Below are positions 15,829 to 24,980 of a DNA stretch of 64,000 nt, in pieces. This DNA is from [Eubacterium] saphenum (GTDB lineage: Bacteria; Bacillota; Clostridia; Peptostreptococcales; Anaerovoracaceae): positions 1-64,000 of the forward strand of contig SFHC01000010.1 of NCBI GenBank assembly GCA_004555725.1, written 5' to 3'. The position numbers and the translations under genes are program-made. The notes beneath the pieces are model-generated. The model did not search any database, was not told the DNA's origin, and saw only the letters and a list, made by a program, of their open reading frames with translations. Position 1 is the first letter of the stretch; each line of letters opens with the position of its first letter.

Positions 15829-16464
15829 ATGGAAATAGAGTTAAAGTACTCCATTGAGGATCCGGCAGATATTGACCGGCTGTTCAGCGATCCCGATGTA
15901 GAGAAGGCAAAGGATGAAAACAGCGTGGAATCGGTTCCGATGGATGCTGTATATTACGACACGTCTGATTATGCTCTGACACGGCAGCGGATTGCGTTCC
16001 GGGTCAGACGTGAGGGAGAGCGGTATATCGGCACGTTGAAATGGGATGGAGAGCGTGATCATGCGCTTTACCGCCGCCATGAAATCAATCTGACGATTAG
16101 TGATCCGGAGCAGCAGGTCCATCCGACAATTGAGCTTTTTGAACAGTGCGATCTCGGGGATCGCCTGAAAGAACTCGTGGCCGGGCAGCAGCTTGTGCCT
16201 TTGGTCGAGATGAATTTTGTCCGGAGAAAGGCCAGGCTTGACACAGGAAAATGCATCATGGAGATGTCGGTAGACCGCGGAGATATTAACGCAGGAACGC
16301 AGATGACTACGATTCTGGAGGCTGAGTTTGAACTTCTGAACGGAAGCGAAGAGGAAATGCAGGAATTTGCGGAAATCCTCGCGGACAGGTATGGAATGGC
16401 GCCTGGCGAAAAAAGCAAGTTTGCACGCGGTCTGGAGCTGATCGGCTATCGTAATGAGCAGTAA
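15829..16464 (+). CDS. CYTH domain protein (triphosphatase-like)
   Basis: A 211-residue protein with the diagnostic E-x-E-x-K motif right at the N-terminus (MEIELKYSIED). Further charged beta-strand motifs FRVRREGERYIGTLKWDG and EINLTI line the tunnel of this fold. CYTH proteins hydrolyse inorganic triphosphate, polyphosphate or thiamine triphosphate, and a few make cAMP. No CHAD domain is attached or adjacent, so the substrate stays open. GGAGAG lies upstream of the ATG. It is probably co-transcribed with the membrane protein at 15287. Confidence 0.82.
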   Translation: MEIELKYSIEDPADIDRLFSDPDVEKAKDENSVESVPMDAVYYDTSDYALTRQRIAFRVRREGERYIGTLKWDGERDHALYRRHEINLTISDPEQQVHPTIELFEQCDLGDRLKELVAGQQLVPLVEMNFVRRKARLDTGKCIMEMSVDRGDINAGTQMTTILEAEFELLNGSEEEMQEFAEILADRYGMAPGEKSKFARGLELIGYRNEQ

Positions 16465-16551
16465 ATCATCATTTTTTCCCATTCAGCATGGACAAAAGGC
16501 GACTTTGCAAGGAGAAAGGCGTCTGAAACCGTCAAAAATGGGCCGAAAATA

Positions 16552-16580
16552 TTTACTTTAAAAATGAAACCGTGTATAAT
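16552..16580 (+). promoter_or_regulatory. tig promoter (TTTACT-17-TATAAT)
   Basis: TTTACT (16552-16557) and TATAAT (16575-16580) with a 17-bp spacer lie about 100 bp before the gene. Confidence 0.75.
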
Positions 16581-16678
16581 TAATTGGTATGTGCACAGAA
16601 GTCACAGACTGAGGTGAGATGAGCGAAATCCCTCAGCCGGACATATGGACTGCATTCTATTTTAGGAGGATTTATATA

Positions 16679-18043
16679 ATGAAAACAACACTCATCTCTA
16701 ACGAGAACAATGAAGCAAAGCTGACTCTGGAATTTGAGGCTGCTGAATTTGATAAGGCTGTCAATGATGTATTCAAGAAAGAGCGTAAGAACTTCTCTAT
16801 TCCTGGATTCAGAAAGGGAAAGGCTCCGAGACAGATTATTGAAGCGCATTACGGTGAGGGAATTTTCTTCCAGGACGCAATTGATCAGCTGTTCAGAGAA
16901 GAATATCCGAAGGCCCTCGACGAGCTGGATCTGGAGGTTATCGACTCTCCTAAGGTAGATTTCAGCGAGATCGGAAACCACAAGCCGCTGACCATGACTA
17001 TGGAAGTTCCACTGTATCCGGTTGTTGAGGTTAAGGATTACTTTGGACTGGATGTTGATCAGGACAAGGTTGAGGTTACTGATGAGGAAGTCAGCGATCA
17101 GATTGAATCTCTGCGCAAGAGAAATGCCCGTATGGTTACGGTTGACCGCGAAGCAAAAGAGGGAGACACTGTTGTCCTGGACTTTGCCGGATTCATCGGA
17201 GACGATCAGTTTGACGGCGGAACAGCTAAGAATCAGGAGCTGAAGCTTGGATCCCACATGTTTATTCCGGGATTTGAGGAGCAGCTGGTTGGCGCAAAGG
17301 CTGACAGCAAGGTTGATGTTAACGTTTCTTTCCCTGAGGACTATCAGGTAGAGGAGCTGGCTGGCAAGGAAGCCGTATTCCACTGCGACATTCATGAAGT
17401 AAAGGAAGAGCAGCTTCCGGAGCTGAACGATGAGTTCGCGCAGGATGTCAGCGAGTATGACACACTGGAAGAACTGAAGGCTGGCACCAGAAAGGACATG
17501 GAAGAGTCCAGAACCAAGTCTGCGGAGAATGACGCAAAGAACAGCATGGTTAATCAGATGATGGAGAAGAATCCGATCGATGTGCCGGCTGTTATGATTG
17601 AAGACGAAATCGACAATATGGTTCGCGAGTTCGAGCAGCAGCTGTCTTACCAGGGAATGAACATGGATATGTACCTGCAGTATGTTCACTCTGACATGGC
17701 TAACTTCAGAGATAACATGAAGGACAGCGCTGAGCATCGTGTAAAGAGCAGAGTTCTGCTTCGCTCCATTGCTGCCCAGGAGAATATTGAGGCAACAGAG
17801 GATGAAGTAAACAAGGAACTTGAGAATGTTGCAAAACAGTATCAGATGAGCGCTGAGGACATGAAGGGAATGCTGAACCATTCCACACTGAGACTGTTCT
17901 CTCAGGATGTCGTCGTTCAGAAGACTGTTGATCAGATGTTTGAGAAGGCAAATGTCACACTGGTTGAGCCGAAGAAGCCGGAAGAGGAAAAGGCTGAGGA
18001 TCAGGCAGAAGACCAGGCTGAGAAAAACAGCGACGCAGAGTAG
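16679..18043 (+). CDS. tig: Trigger factor (ribosome-associated chaperone/PPIase)
   Basis: A 454-residue chaperone that binds nascent chains at the ribosome exit. The N-terminal ribosome-binding domain carries the GFRKGKAPRQ signature loop near residue 44. The FKBP-type peptidyl-prolyl isomerase domain starts near residue 160 (GDTVVLDFAGFIGD). The C-terminal helical arms follow and end in a Glu/Ala/Lys-rich acidic tail. The start giving MKTTLIS is set by TAGGAGG 10 nt upstream. A longer frame adds 20 residues without support. It leads the tig-clpP-clpX-lon block, a common Firmicutes order. Confidence 0.95.
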   Translation: MKTTLISNENNEAKLTLEFEAAEFDKAVNDVFKKERKNFSIPGFRKGKAPRQIIEAHYGEGIFFQDAIDQLFREEYPKALDELDLEVIDSPKVDFSEIGNHKPLTMTMEVPLYPVVEVKDYFGLDVDQDKVEVTDEEVSDQIESLRKRNARMVTVDREAKEGDTVVLDFAGFIGDDQFDGGTAKNQELKLGSHMFIPGFEEQLVGAKADSKVDVNVSFPEDYQVEELAGKEAVFHCDIHEVKEEQLPELNDEFAQDVSEYDTLEELKAGTRKDMEESRTKSAENDAKNSMVNQMMEKNPIDVPAVMIEDEIDNMVREFEQQLSYQGMNMDMYLQYVHSDMANFRDNMKDSAEHRVKSRVLLRSIAAQENIEATEDEVNKELENVAKQYQMSAEDMKGMLNHSTLRLFSQDVVVQKTVDQMFEKANVTLVEPKKPEEEKAEDQAEDQAEKNSDAE

Positions 18044-18086
18044 TAAAATATAATTCTTTGGGTATAAAGACATAAGATGATACGCG

Positions 18087-18114
18087 GACGGGGTCTCTGA
18101 TGAGGGATCCCGTC
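18087..18114 (+). other. Intergenic hairpin between tig and clpP
   Basis: An 11-bp stem, GACGGGGTCTC with GGGATCCCGTC (two wobbles), and no T-run. It is not a terminator by itself and may be a processing or stabilising structure. Confidence 0.5.
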
Positions 18115-18158
18115 GCGGTTCATCATGGAAAAAGTTATAAAACCGAGAGGAGAAGGGA

Positions 18159-18764
18159 ATGGCACTGGTACCATATGTAGTAGAGTCGAGCGACAGAGGT
18201 GAACGCTCGTATGATATCTATTCTAGACTTCTGAAGGACCGGATTATTATTCTGGGCGAGCAGATCGATGAGAACGTGGCCAGCGTGGTTGTCGCGCAGC
18301 TTCTGTTCCTGGAGGCTGAGGATCCGAATAAGGATATCAGTATGTACATCAACAGCCCGGGCGGTTCGGTCACGGCGGGAATGGCAATTTATGACACCAT
18401 GCAGTATGTAAAGCCGGATGTATCGACCATCTGTGTCGGCATGGCCGCCAGCATGGGCGCGTTCCTGCTTTCCTCGGGAGCAAAAGGAAAACGGTATGCG
18501 CTTCCGAACGCAGAAATTATGATTCACCAGCCGCTGATTTCCGGAGGCGGACTGTCCGGACAGGCTACAGACATTCAGATTCAGAGCGATTGGCTGCAGC
18601 ATACCAAGGACAGACTGAATCGCATTTTGAGCCATAATACCGGAAAAGATCTGGAGATTATTCAGAGAGACACAGACCGCGACAATTTCATGGACGCGGC
18701 AGACGCATGCGCGTATGGCTTGATTGATGCAGTCATTGACAGAAGAGAAGGGGAAGATCGATAA
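18159..18764 (+). CDS. clpP: ATP-dependent Clp protease proteolytic subunit
   Basis: A 201-residue serine protease that forms the tetradecameric degradation chamber with ClpX or ClpA-type unfoldases. The catalytic serine is in GMAASMGAF, the histidine in IMIHQP, and the aspartate in the RDTDRDNFM segment. The oxyanion loop INSPGGSVTAG is intact. GGAGAAGGGA lies upstream of ATG. Its TAA stop overlaps the clpX ATG by one base (TAATG), so the two are translationally coupled. Confidence 0.97.
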   Translation: MALVPYVVESSDRGERSYDIYSRLLKDRIIILGEQIDENVASVVVAQLLFLEAEDPNKDISMYINSPGGSVTAGMAIYDTMQYVKPDVSTICVGMAASMGAFLLSSGAKGKRYALPNAEIMIHQPLISGGGLSGQATDIQIQSDWLQHTKDRLNRILSHNTGKDLEIIQRDTDRDNFMDAADACAYGLIDAVIDRREGEDR

Positions 18765-20092
18765 TGGCATCAAACAGAGGGGACAATCAGGAGCTGCACT
18801 GCTCCTTTTGCGGAAAACCGCAAAGTCAGGTTCGTCGTTTAATTGCCGGACCTGGAGTGTATATCTGTGATGAGTGCGTGGACATGTGCAGCGGAATTAT
18901 CCGTGAATCAGAACAGCAGCTTCATCCGGAATACAATCAGGAGAATAACCAGACTGGAACAGACGCTTATCGTTATCTGAAACCAAAGGATATTTATGAT
19001 AAGCTGTCGGAATATGTAATTGGGCAGGACAGAGCCAAGAAAGCGCTGTCAGTAGCGGTTTACAATCACTATAAGAGAATTTCCGGACTGACGGAAGATG
19101 AGCGTGACGGCGTGGAGCTTCAGAAAAGTAATATCGTGATGCTCGGACCTACAGGATCCGGAAAGACGCTGCTCGCTAAGACACTTGCAAAGATCCTGGA
19201 TGTACCGTTTGCGATTGCAGACGCGACTGCGCTTACCGAAGCCGGCTATGTCGGTGAGGACGTAGAAAACATCCTGCTTCGTCTCCTGCAGGCAGCGGAT
19301 TATGATGTGGAGAAGGCGCAGAGAGGCATCGTCTACGTCGATGAGATCGATAAGATTTCACGTAAGAGCGAGAATCCGTCGATCACCAGAGATGTCAGCG
19401 GCGAGGGCGTACAGCAGGCTCTGCTGAAGATCCTGGAAGGAACGGTTGCCAATGTTCCGCCACAGGGCGGACGCAAACACCCGCATCAGGAATTTATCCA
19501 GATCGACACGACCAACATTCTGTTCATCTGCGGCGGTGCGTTTGACGGACTGAACCGCATTATTCAGAGGAGAATGGGTGAGAATGTCATCGGATTCAAT
19601 TCGGAAGTATCTCTTTCCAAGGAAGAGGAACAGAATCTCCAGCGTAATGTAGAGCCGGAGGATCTGCTGAAGTTCGGTCTGATTCCGGAGTTTATCGGAC
19701 GTCTGCCGGTCATCGTCACTCTGGATGAGCTGACTGAGGACGCACTGATCCGGATTATGAACGAGCCAAAGAATGCGCTGATCAAACAGTATCAGAAACT
19801 CTTTGAACTGGACGGCGTAGACCTGGAAATTGAAGATGACGCGGTCAAAGCGATTGCAGACAAGACGCTGGAGCGTCATACTGGAGCGAGAGGACTGCGA
19901 TCTATTTTTGAAAAATCAATGAATGACATCATGTTTGATATTCCATCCAGAGATGATGTCGAAAAATGTGTAATCACAAAAGATACGATTGAACACGATT
20001 CCAAGCCGCTGCTGGTTAAGGGAAAACAGCATAAAAAGTGGCTGGATGAGGGAAACGGTGAATCAGAGAAAGATCAGTCTGACGCATCGTAA
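18764..20092 (+). CDS. clpX: ATP-dependent Clp protease ATP-binding subunit ClpX
   Basis: A 442-residue AAA+ unfoldase. The N-terminal zinc-binding domain has CSFCGK and CDECVDMC cysteine pairs. Walker A is GPTGSGKT and Walker B is VYVDEIDKI. The ClpP-docking loop region (IGF) lies in ENVIGFNSE, and the sensor 2 region contains GARGLRSIFE. It feeds unfolded substrates to ClpP, encoded immediately upstream with a one-base overlap. Length and domain order are standard. Confidence 0.97.
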   Translation: MASNRGDNQELHCSFCGKPQSQVRRLIAGPGVYICDECVDMCSGIIRESEQQLHPEYNQENNQTGTDAYRYLKPKDIYDKLSEYVIGQDRAKKALSVAVYNHYKRISGLTEDERDGVELQKSNIVMLGPTGSGKTLLAKTLAKILDVPFAIADATALTEAGYVGEDVENILLRLLQAADYDVEKAQRGIVYVDEIDKISRKSENPSITRDVSGEGVQQALLKILEGTVANVPPQGGRKHPHQEFIQIDTTNILFICGGAFDGLNRIIQRRMGENVIGFNSEVSLSKEEEQNLQRNVEPEDLLKFGLIPEFIGRLPVIVTLDELTEDALIRIMNEPKNALIKQYQKLFELDGVDLEIEDDAVKAIADKTLERHTGARGLRSIFEKSMNDIMFDIPSRDDVEKCVITKDTIEHDSKPLLVKGKQHKKWLDEGNGESEKDQSDAS

Positions 20093-20189
20093 GACAATCT
20101 GTATCTGAATCATTCCGCAGAGATCAGGCTGCCGCGTCAGCGGTTTCAGGGGGAGATCCTGATGTTCTGTGTGGGGAAGGATGAGGTAA

Positions 20190-22691
20190 ATGAAGGAAGA
20201 ATTTGAAAACAATCCTGTGGTCCAGGCGCCTGATTCGCAGAGTCAGAATGTCCGGCCGGCCGGAAAAGACTATGACAGCGGCATGGATGTGAAAGAAGTC
20301 CTGCCATGTGTTCCGCTCAGAGGAGTGACGATTTTTCCGCATACTGTCGTACACTTTGACATAGGAAGAGAGAAATCGATCCGTGCGCTTGAGCGTGCTA
20401 TGGCGACAGATAAACTTTTATTCGTGTCAACACAGAAAGATGAGAAGGTTCTGATTCCGATGGTTTCGGATATGTATCCGATCGGAACAGTAGTTCGCGT
20501 AAAACAGATGCTGAAGATCCAGGGCGACGCAGTGCGCGTCCTTGTAGAGGGACTGTGCCGCGCGGTCATCGATGAATGCATCACAGAAGACCATTACATT
20601 TCCTGCACGGTAGATCGTGTGCAGGAGGACATTGCCGAGGATGATCTGACGATTCAGGACAAGGCCAGGATCCGTCTGATCGAAGACGCATTCTCAGAGT
20701 ATTCCTCTCTGAGCGCTCAGATCGGTGATGAAGCAGTAGATAAAATCCTCTCGGAGAAGGATGCCGGCGCCAAGATCGATATGATGGCCAATGAGCTCTT
20801 TGTCACCTCCGAGAAGAAGCAGAAGATCCTGGAGGCCTTAAATTTCTCTGAGCGTCTGCAGATTATCGGAGAAATCATCTCTGAAGAGAATGAGATCGCT
20901 GCTGTAGAGAAGAAACTTGCGGCAAAGGTCAAAGAGAACATTGACAACAGCCAGAAAGAATATTATCTCAGGGAAAAGATCAAGGCAATTCAATCCGAGC
21001 TCGGGGTGGATGAAGACACTGCTGCGGAGACTGCAGAGTGGACAGAAAAGCTGGATGAGCTCAAGCTGGATGAGAAGATTGATACCAAGGTACGCAAAGA
21101 AATTAAGAAATATGCGAGAATGGTACCATCTTCTGCAGAAAGCTCTGTTGTCCGCAATTATGTGGAAACGATCCTGGAGCTTCCGTGGAATAAGGCTTCC
21201 CGTGTAAACCATGATTTGAAGCGCGCAGAAAAGATCCTGAATGAGGATCATTACGGAATGGATAAGGTCAAACAGCGTGTTCTGGAGTACCTGGCAGTCA
21301 CGCAGCTTTCAAAAGGCATTCACGGCCCGATTCTCTGCCTTGTAGGCCCTCCGGGGGTTGGAAAGACTTCGATCGCAAAGTCGATTGCCAGAGCGACAGG
21401 AAGAGAGTTTGTCCGTATGTCTCTGGGCGGCGTGCGCGATGAGGCAGAAATCCGCGGCCACAGAAGAACGTATATCGGAGCGATTCCGGGACGCGTGATT
21501 AACGGCATCCGGGAGGTTGGCGTAAACAACCCGCTGTTCCTGTTTGACGAAGTGGACAAGATCGGAAGCGATTTCCGCGGGGATCCGGCATCTGCATTGC
21601 TTGAGGTTCTGGATCCTGAGCAGAACAGCACTTTTACGGATCACTTCCTGGAAGTGCCGTTCGATCTTTCCAAAGTTATGTTTATCACGACAGCCAATAC
21701 GCTGGATACAATTCCGGAGCCTTTGCTCGACCGTATGGAAATTATTGAGGTTCCTGGATATACGGAAGAAGAGAAGGTGCAGATTGCCGAACGTTATCTG
21801 GTCAAAAAGCAGATCAAGGAGAATGGACTGAAGCCGAAACAGATGAAGCTGTCAGAAAATGCCATTCACGATTTGATAAACTATTACACCAGAGAATCCG
21901 GCGTGCGCAGTCTGGAACGTGAGATTGGAAGCCTTTGCCGCAAAGTTGCGCGCAAAGTTGTGGAAAATCCGAAAAAACAGAAGACGTATAACATTACACC
22001 GAGAAATCTGGAGAAATACCTCGGAAAGCACCGCTACTTCTACGATATTGTTGAAGGAGAAGATCAGGTCGGCGTCGTTACCGGACTTGCATGGACACAG
22101 GTCGGAGGCGTTACGCTGCAGATCGAATGTGATGTGATCGAGGGATCCGGAAAGCTTCAGCTTACCGGACAGCTCGGCGATGTCATGCAGGAATCCGCGC
22201 ATATTGGAATCAGTTATCTGAGATCCATTGCGAATGACTACGGAATTGACATCGACACGTTCAGAAGAAACGACATCCATCTCCATATTCCGGAGGGAGC
22301 CGTTCCTAAAGATGGTCCGTCAGCCGGCGTCACGATGTGCACGACAGTGATGTCCGCAATTACGGAAACACCGGTCAGACGAGATGTGGCCATGACTGGA
22401 GAAATTGATCTCCGCGGAAATGTTATGCCGGTCGGAGGCATCCGCGAAAAAGTGCTGGCTGCTCACCGCGCAGGCATTAAGAAGGTGCTTCTGCCAAAGA
22501 AGAATGAGCCGGATATGGAAGAGCTTCCGCGTCAGGTGCGCCATGATATGGAGTTCGTGCTGATTGACCGTGTGGAACAGGCTTTCAAAGAGGTCTTTAC
22601 ACAGGATCCTTCGATTAATGCGAAAAAACTCGCAGAAAAATACGAAGAGAAGAGAAAAAAAGAGCAGGACGAACGTCGTAAAGAAGCATAA
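20190..22691 (+). CDS. lon: ATP-dependent protease La
   Basis: An 833-residue AAA+ serine protease. The N-terminal substrate-binding domain starts at LPCVPLRGVTIFPHTVVHFD. A coiled-coil region precedes the ATPase, with Walker A GPPGVGKTS and Walker B PLFLFDEVDKIG. The catalytic Ser-Lys dyad is in the C-terminal domain: the serine in PKDGPSAGVTM, the lysine about 40 residues later near REKVLAAHRAGIKKVL. The first 25 or so residues before the conserved domain and the Lys/Glu-rich tail make it slightly longer than most homologues. It lies 97 bp after clpX and is followed by a terminator. Confidence 0.96.
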   Translation: MKEEFENNPVVQAPDSQSQNVRPAGKDYDSGMDVKEVLPCVPLRGVTIFPHTVVHFDIGREKSIRALERAMATDKLLFVSTQKDEKVLIPMVSDMYPIGTVVRVKQMLKIQGDAVRVLVEGLCRAVIDECITEDHYISCTVDRVQEDIAEDDLTIQDKARIRLIEDAFSEYSSLSAQIGDEAVDKILSEKDAGAKIDMMANELFVTSEKKQKILEALNFSERLQIIGEIISEENEIAAVEKKLAAKVKENIDNSQKEYYLREKIKAIQSELGVDEDTAAETAEWTEKLDELKLDEKIDTKVRKEIKKYARMVPSSAESSVVRNYVETILELPWNKASRVNHDLKRAEKILNEDHYGMDKVKQRVLEYLAVTQLSKGIHGPILCLVGPPGVGKTSIAKSIARATGREFVRMSLGGVRDEAEIRGHRRTYIGAIPGRVINGIREVGVNNPLFLFDEVDKIGSDFRGDPASALLEVLDPEQNSTFTDHFLEVPFDLSKVMFITTANTLDTIPEPLLDRMEIIEVPGYTEEEKVQIAERYLVKKQIKENGLKPKQMKLSENAIHDLINYYTRESGVRSLEREIGSLCRKVARKVVENPKKQKTYNITPRNLEKYLGKHRYFYDIVEGEDQVGVVTGLAWTQVGGVTLQIECDVIEGSGKLQLTGQLGDVMQESAHIGISYLRSIANDYGIDIDTFRRNDIHLHIPEGAVPKDGPSAGVTMCTTVMSAITETPVRRDVAMTGEIDLRGNVMPVGGIREKVLAAHRAGIKKVLLPKKNEPDMEELPRQVRHDMEFVLIDRVEQAFKEVFTQDPSINAKKLAEKYEEKRKKEQDERRKEA

Positions 22692-22700
22692 GTAAATGGG

Positions 22701-22752
22701 GGAGCTGCTGCAATAAGCAATAACATGCTTAACGCGCAGCTCCTGTTTTTTC
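22701..22752 (+). terminator. lon terminator
   Basis: GGAGCTGC (22701-22708) pairs with GCAGCTCC (22736-22743), with a secondary stem in the loop (AAGCA/TGCTT), followed by a T-run. Confidence 0.85.
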
Positions 22753-22854
22753 ATTGATCCATATGCAGACCTGAGAGAATTGGTCTTTATGGAGTAAACC
22801 GGACGCATGGCAGAATCTGTGATGCGTGAGAATAGAGAAAGGTTGGTGGCACGC

Positions 22855-23457
22855 ATGCTGAAGATCATGCAGTCAGAAATCGTCGCAACTGCCGTACGGC
22901 CGAAGCAGTATCCGGAAGATAATCTTGCCGAGGTAGCTTTTGCCGGAAGATCCAATGTCGGGAAATCATCTCTGCTGAACCTGATTACAGGGAGAAAGAA
23001 CCTCGCCCGTGTCAGTGCGTCCCCGGGAAAGACGCAGACCATCAATTTCTATCTGGTGAATAAGGACCATGACCCGTTCCGCATTGTGGACCTGCCGGGA
23101 TATGGATATGCGAAGGTGTCGAAGAAGGTAACACAGGATTGGGGAGAAATGATGGAAACGTTCCTCACGCAGAGGCAGGGACTGAGAAAGGTGTTTCAGC
23201 TTGTCGACGTCCGTCATAAGCCGACTGCGCAGGATGTGCAGATGTATGAGTTTCTGAAGTATTATCATCTGGATGGGCCGGTCATTGCGACCAAGGCTGA
23301 CAAGGTGTCTAAACGCGAGGCGCAGAATCAGATGCAGGTGATCCGGAAGACTCTGGGCATGGAGCCGGAAGATGTGATTATTCCGGTATCCGCGCTGAAG
23401 AAAACCGGAGTGGACAAGGTCCTGGATGCGATGGAGACTATCATTGGCGCAGAGTAA
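22855..23457 (+). CDS. engB: Ribosome biogenesis GTP-binding protein YsxC/EngB
   Basis: A 200-residue essential GTPase for 50S assembly. The GTPase boxes are G1 GRSNVGKSS, G3 DLPGYGYA, G4 TKAD and G5 SALKKTG, with KTQTINFY in switch I. The start MLKIMQSEIV gives the normal family length. A GTG three codons earlier (22846) with AAAGG in front is an alternative. The longer frame to 22807 adds an unlikely N-terminus. It is separated from lon by a terminator, although lon-engB adjacency itself is common in Firmicutes. Confidence 0.93.
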   Translation: MLKIMQSEIVATAVRPKQYPEDNLAEVAFAGRSNVGKSSLLNLITGRKNLARVSASPGKTQTINFYLVNKDHDPFRIVDLPGYGYAKVSKKVTQDWGEMMETFLTQRQGLRKVFQLVDVRHKPTAQDVQMYEFLKYYHLDGPVIATKADKVSKREAQNQMQVIRKTLGMEPEDVIIPVSALKKTGVDKVLDAMETIIGAE

Positions 23458-23604
23458 GATCATATGGAGTTTCGATGGATTGTCGGTGAATCCTGAGAAA
23501 GTCGGTAGACCTGAAGTAAGAAAAGTTATATGATAGTATCATAAATAACATCAAATAGGAAATATACGGTGCGGAGGCAGAAGCTTCCTGGATAAGGAGA
23601 CGTA

Positions 23605-24153
23605 ATGGCAGAAGAAAGAAAGACGCTGGGCAAGGTATTGTTCACGGAGCAGGATATTATCGGAAAAGCCGAAGAGCTCGGCGCGCAGATTACGGAGGAT
23701 TATCAGGACGGTGATCTGATCGTTGTCGGTACATTAAAGGGCGCGGTCATGTGGATGAGCGAGCTGATTAAACATATCGATCTGGACCTTAAGATTGATT
23801 TTGTATCTGCGAGCAGCTATGGTTCAGGCACGACCAGCAGCGGAGTGGTGAAAATCACCAAGGATCTGAGTATGGATATTTATCAGAAGGATGTTCTGAT
23901 CGTAGAAGATATCATTGATACGGGGACAACGCTGAATTATCTGACTAAGAGTTTCAAAGAACGTGGCCCGAGAAGCGTGAAAATCTGCACCATGCTGGAT
24001 AAACCATCCCGCAGAAGAGTGCCGCTCGCGCCGGACTATAAAGGGTTTACGGTAGAGGATCTGTTCATCATCGGCTACGGACTCGATTATGACCAGAAAT
24101 ACAGAAATCTGCCGTATATCAGCTATCTCGAATCTGGAGATATCCAGGAATAA
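23605..24153 (+). CDS. hpt: Hypoxanthine phosphoribosyltransferase
   Basis: A 182-residue purine salvage enzyme that makes IMP or GMP from hypoxanthine or guanine and PRPP. The PRPP-binding motif VLIVEDIIDTGTTLNYL is complete. The N-terminal LKGAVMWMSEL loop and the C-terminal LFIIGYGLDYDQKYRNLPYI purine/Mg-binding segment match the family closely. AAGGAG lies upstream of the ATG. The DUF1461 gene follows 21 bp later, suggesting one transcript. tilS and ftsH, the usual neighbours of hpt in Bacilli, are absent. Confidence 0.93.
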   Translation: MAEERKTLGKVLFTEQDIIGKAEELGAQITEDYQDGDLIVVGTLKGAVMWMSELIKHIDLDLKIDFVSASSYGSGTTSSGVVKITKDLSMDIYQKDVLIVEDIIDTGTTLNYLTKSFKERGPRSVKICTMLDKPSRRRVPLAPDYKGFTVEDLFIIGYGLDYDQKYRNLPYISYLESGDIQE

Positions 24154-24174
24154 TCGGGAAAGGAGCGGATATCT

Positions 24175-24843
24175 ATGAAAAAGACAAGCATTGGCGTGTC
24201 ACTTCTTGCAGTGATCACGATCCCGCTTGCAATCATTCTGCTCAGTTCCAATATTGCGCTTCGTCTCCCGCTGACGTATCAGTTCTATTTTACGGATAAA
24301 CAGGCCGTTTCTTCAGCCGGATATACAGTAACCGAGAGTGAGATGAGCCGTGAGATCGCAAAGAGCCTGAATTCTTTCTCAAAGAGCGAGTTTCAGGTGT
24401 ACGAGAAAAACGGACCGTATAAGGATCCGATTTTCGGAAAAACCGATCAGAAAGTGGTTAACCAGGTGAGGAAACAGCTTAATGCAGAGCTGATCATCGG
24501 GATTTTTGCGCTGATCGCCTCTATTCTGCTGTTTGAGTTTACACTGAGGCAGAAAATGCAGGAGTGGCTGACCGCTGAAGGTCAGTGGGGCAGCGCGATT
24601 GTCTGCGCTGTACTGGTGCTTCAGATGATCCTGCTGAACATTCAGGGGGTCCGGAGCTGGCTGTACAGGCATCTCATCGGCATACCACTGAAAAAGAGCA
24701 ACGCGCTCTACACCCTGATGCATCTTGGGTTTGCAAAATCCTATCTGGTGTTCAGTACAGTGATTGCGGTGATCCTGCTGCTGATCTTTGTCTACATTCT
24801 GTTCCGGCGGACGAGGCCGAAGGGAAAGATATTTTATCGTTAA
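24175..24843 (+). CDS. Probable DUF1461 integral membrane protein
   Basis: A 222-residue membrane protein. One N-terminal helix spans about residues 8-30. An extracytoplasmic stretch of about 70 residues with a conserved-looking YQFYFTDKQAV follows. Three more helices lie at about 103-123, 140-158 and 192-214, and the tail is basic. This four-helix plan with a large first loop fits the DUF1461/TIGR01906 family, whose role is unknown. It is 21 bp after hpt, so probably co-transcribed. The family call is from layout only. Confidence 0.55.
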   Translation: MKKTSIGVSLLAVITIPLAIILLSSNIALRLPLTYQFYFTDKQAVSSAGYTVTESEMSREIAKSLNSFSKSEFQVYEKNGPYKDPIFGKTDQKVVNQVRKQLNAELIIGIFALIASILLFEFTLRQKMQEWLTAEGQWGSAIVCAVLVLQMILLNIQGVRSWLYRHLIGIPLKKSNALYTLMHLGFAKSYLVFSTVIAVILLLIFVYILFRRTRPKGKIFYR

Positions 24844-24905
24844 CGAGCTGTCTATGTGCGTTCATAACAGGGGGGCATGCAGCGGACAGCCGGATATTGC
24901 AGGGC

Positions 24906-24945
24906 GAGCGCCGCGATTTAGCTTGCGGCGCTCTTGATGTTTCAT
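24906..24945 (+). terminator. Probable terminator after DUF1461 gene
   Basis: A perfect 9-bp stem, GAGCGCCGC/GCGGCGCTC, with a short, weak T tail (TTGATGTTTC). Confidence 0.55.
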
Positions 24946-24980
24946 TGTACAGAAATGGAAACGGAGAAGGAGGAATGCTT

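Noticed and set aside
16580..18073. 497-residue ORF antisense to tig
   Set aside because: Shadow of the trigger factor gene. The Leu/Val-rich composition is the complement of Glu/Lys-rich codons.
24585..24980. N-terminal extension of the PHP-domain protein
   Set aside because: The extension overlaps the DUF1461 gene in another frame, while a strong GGAGG sits right before 24975-24981.
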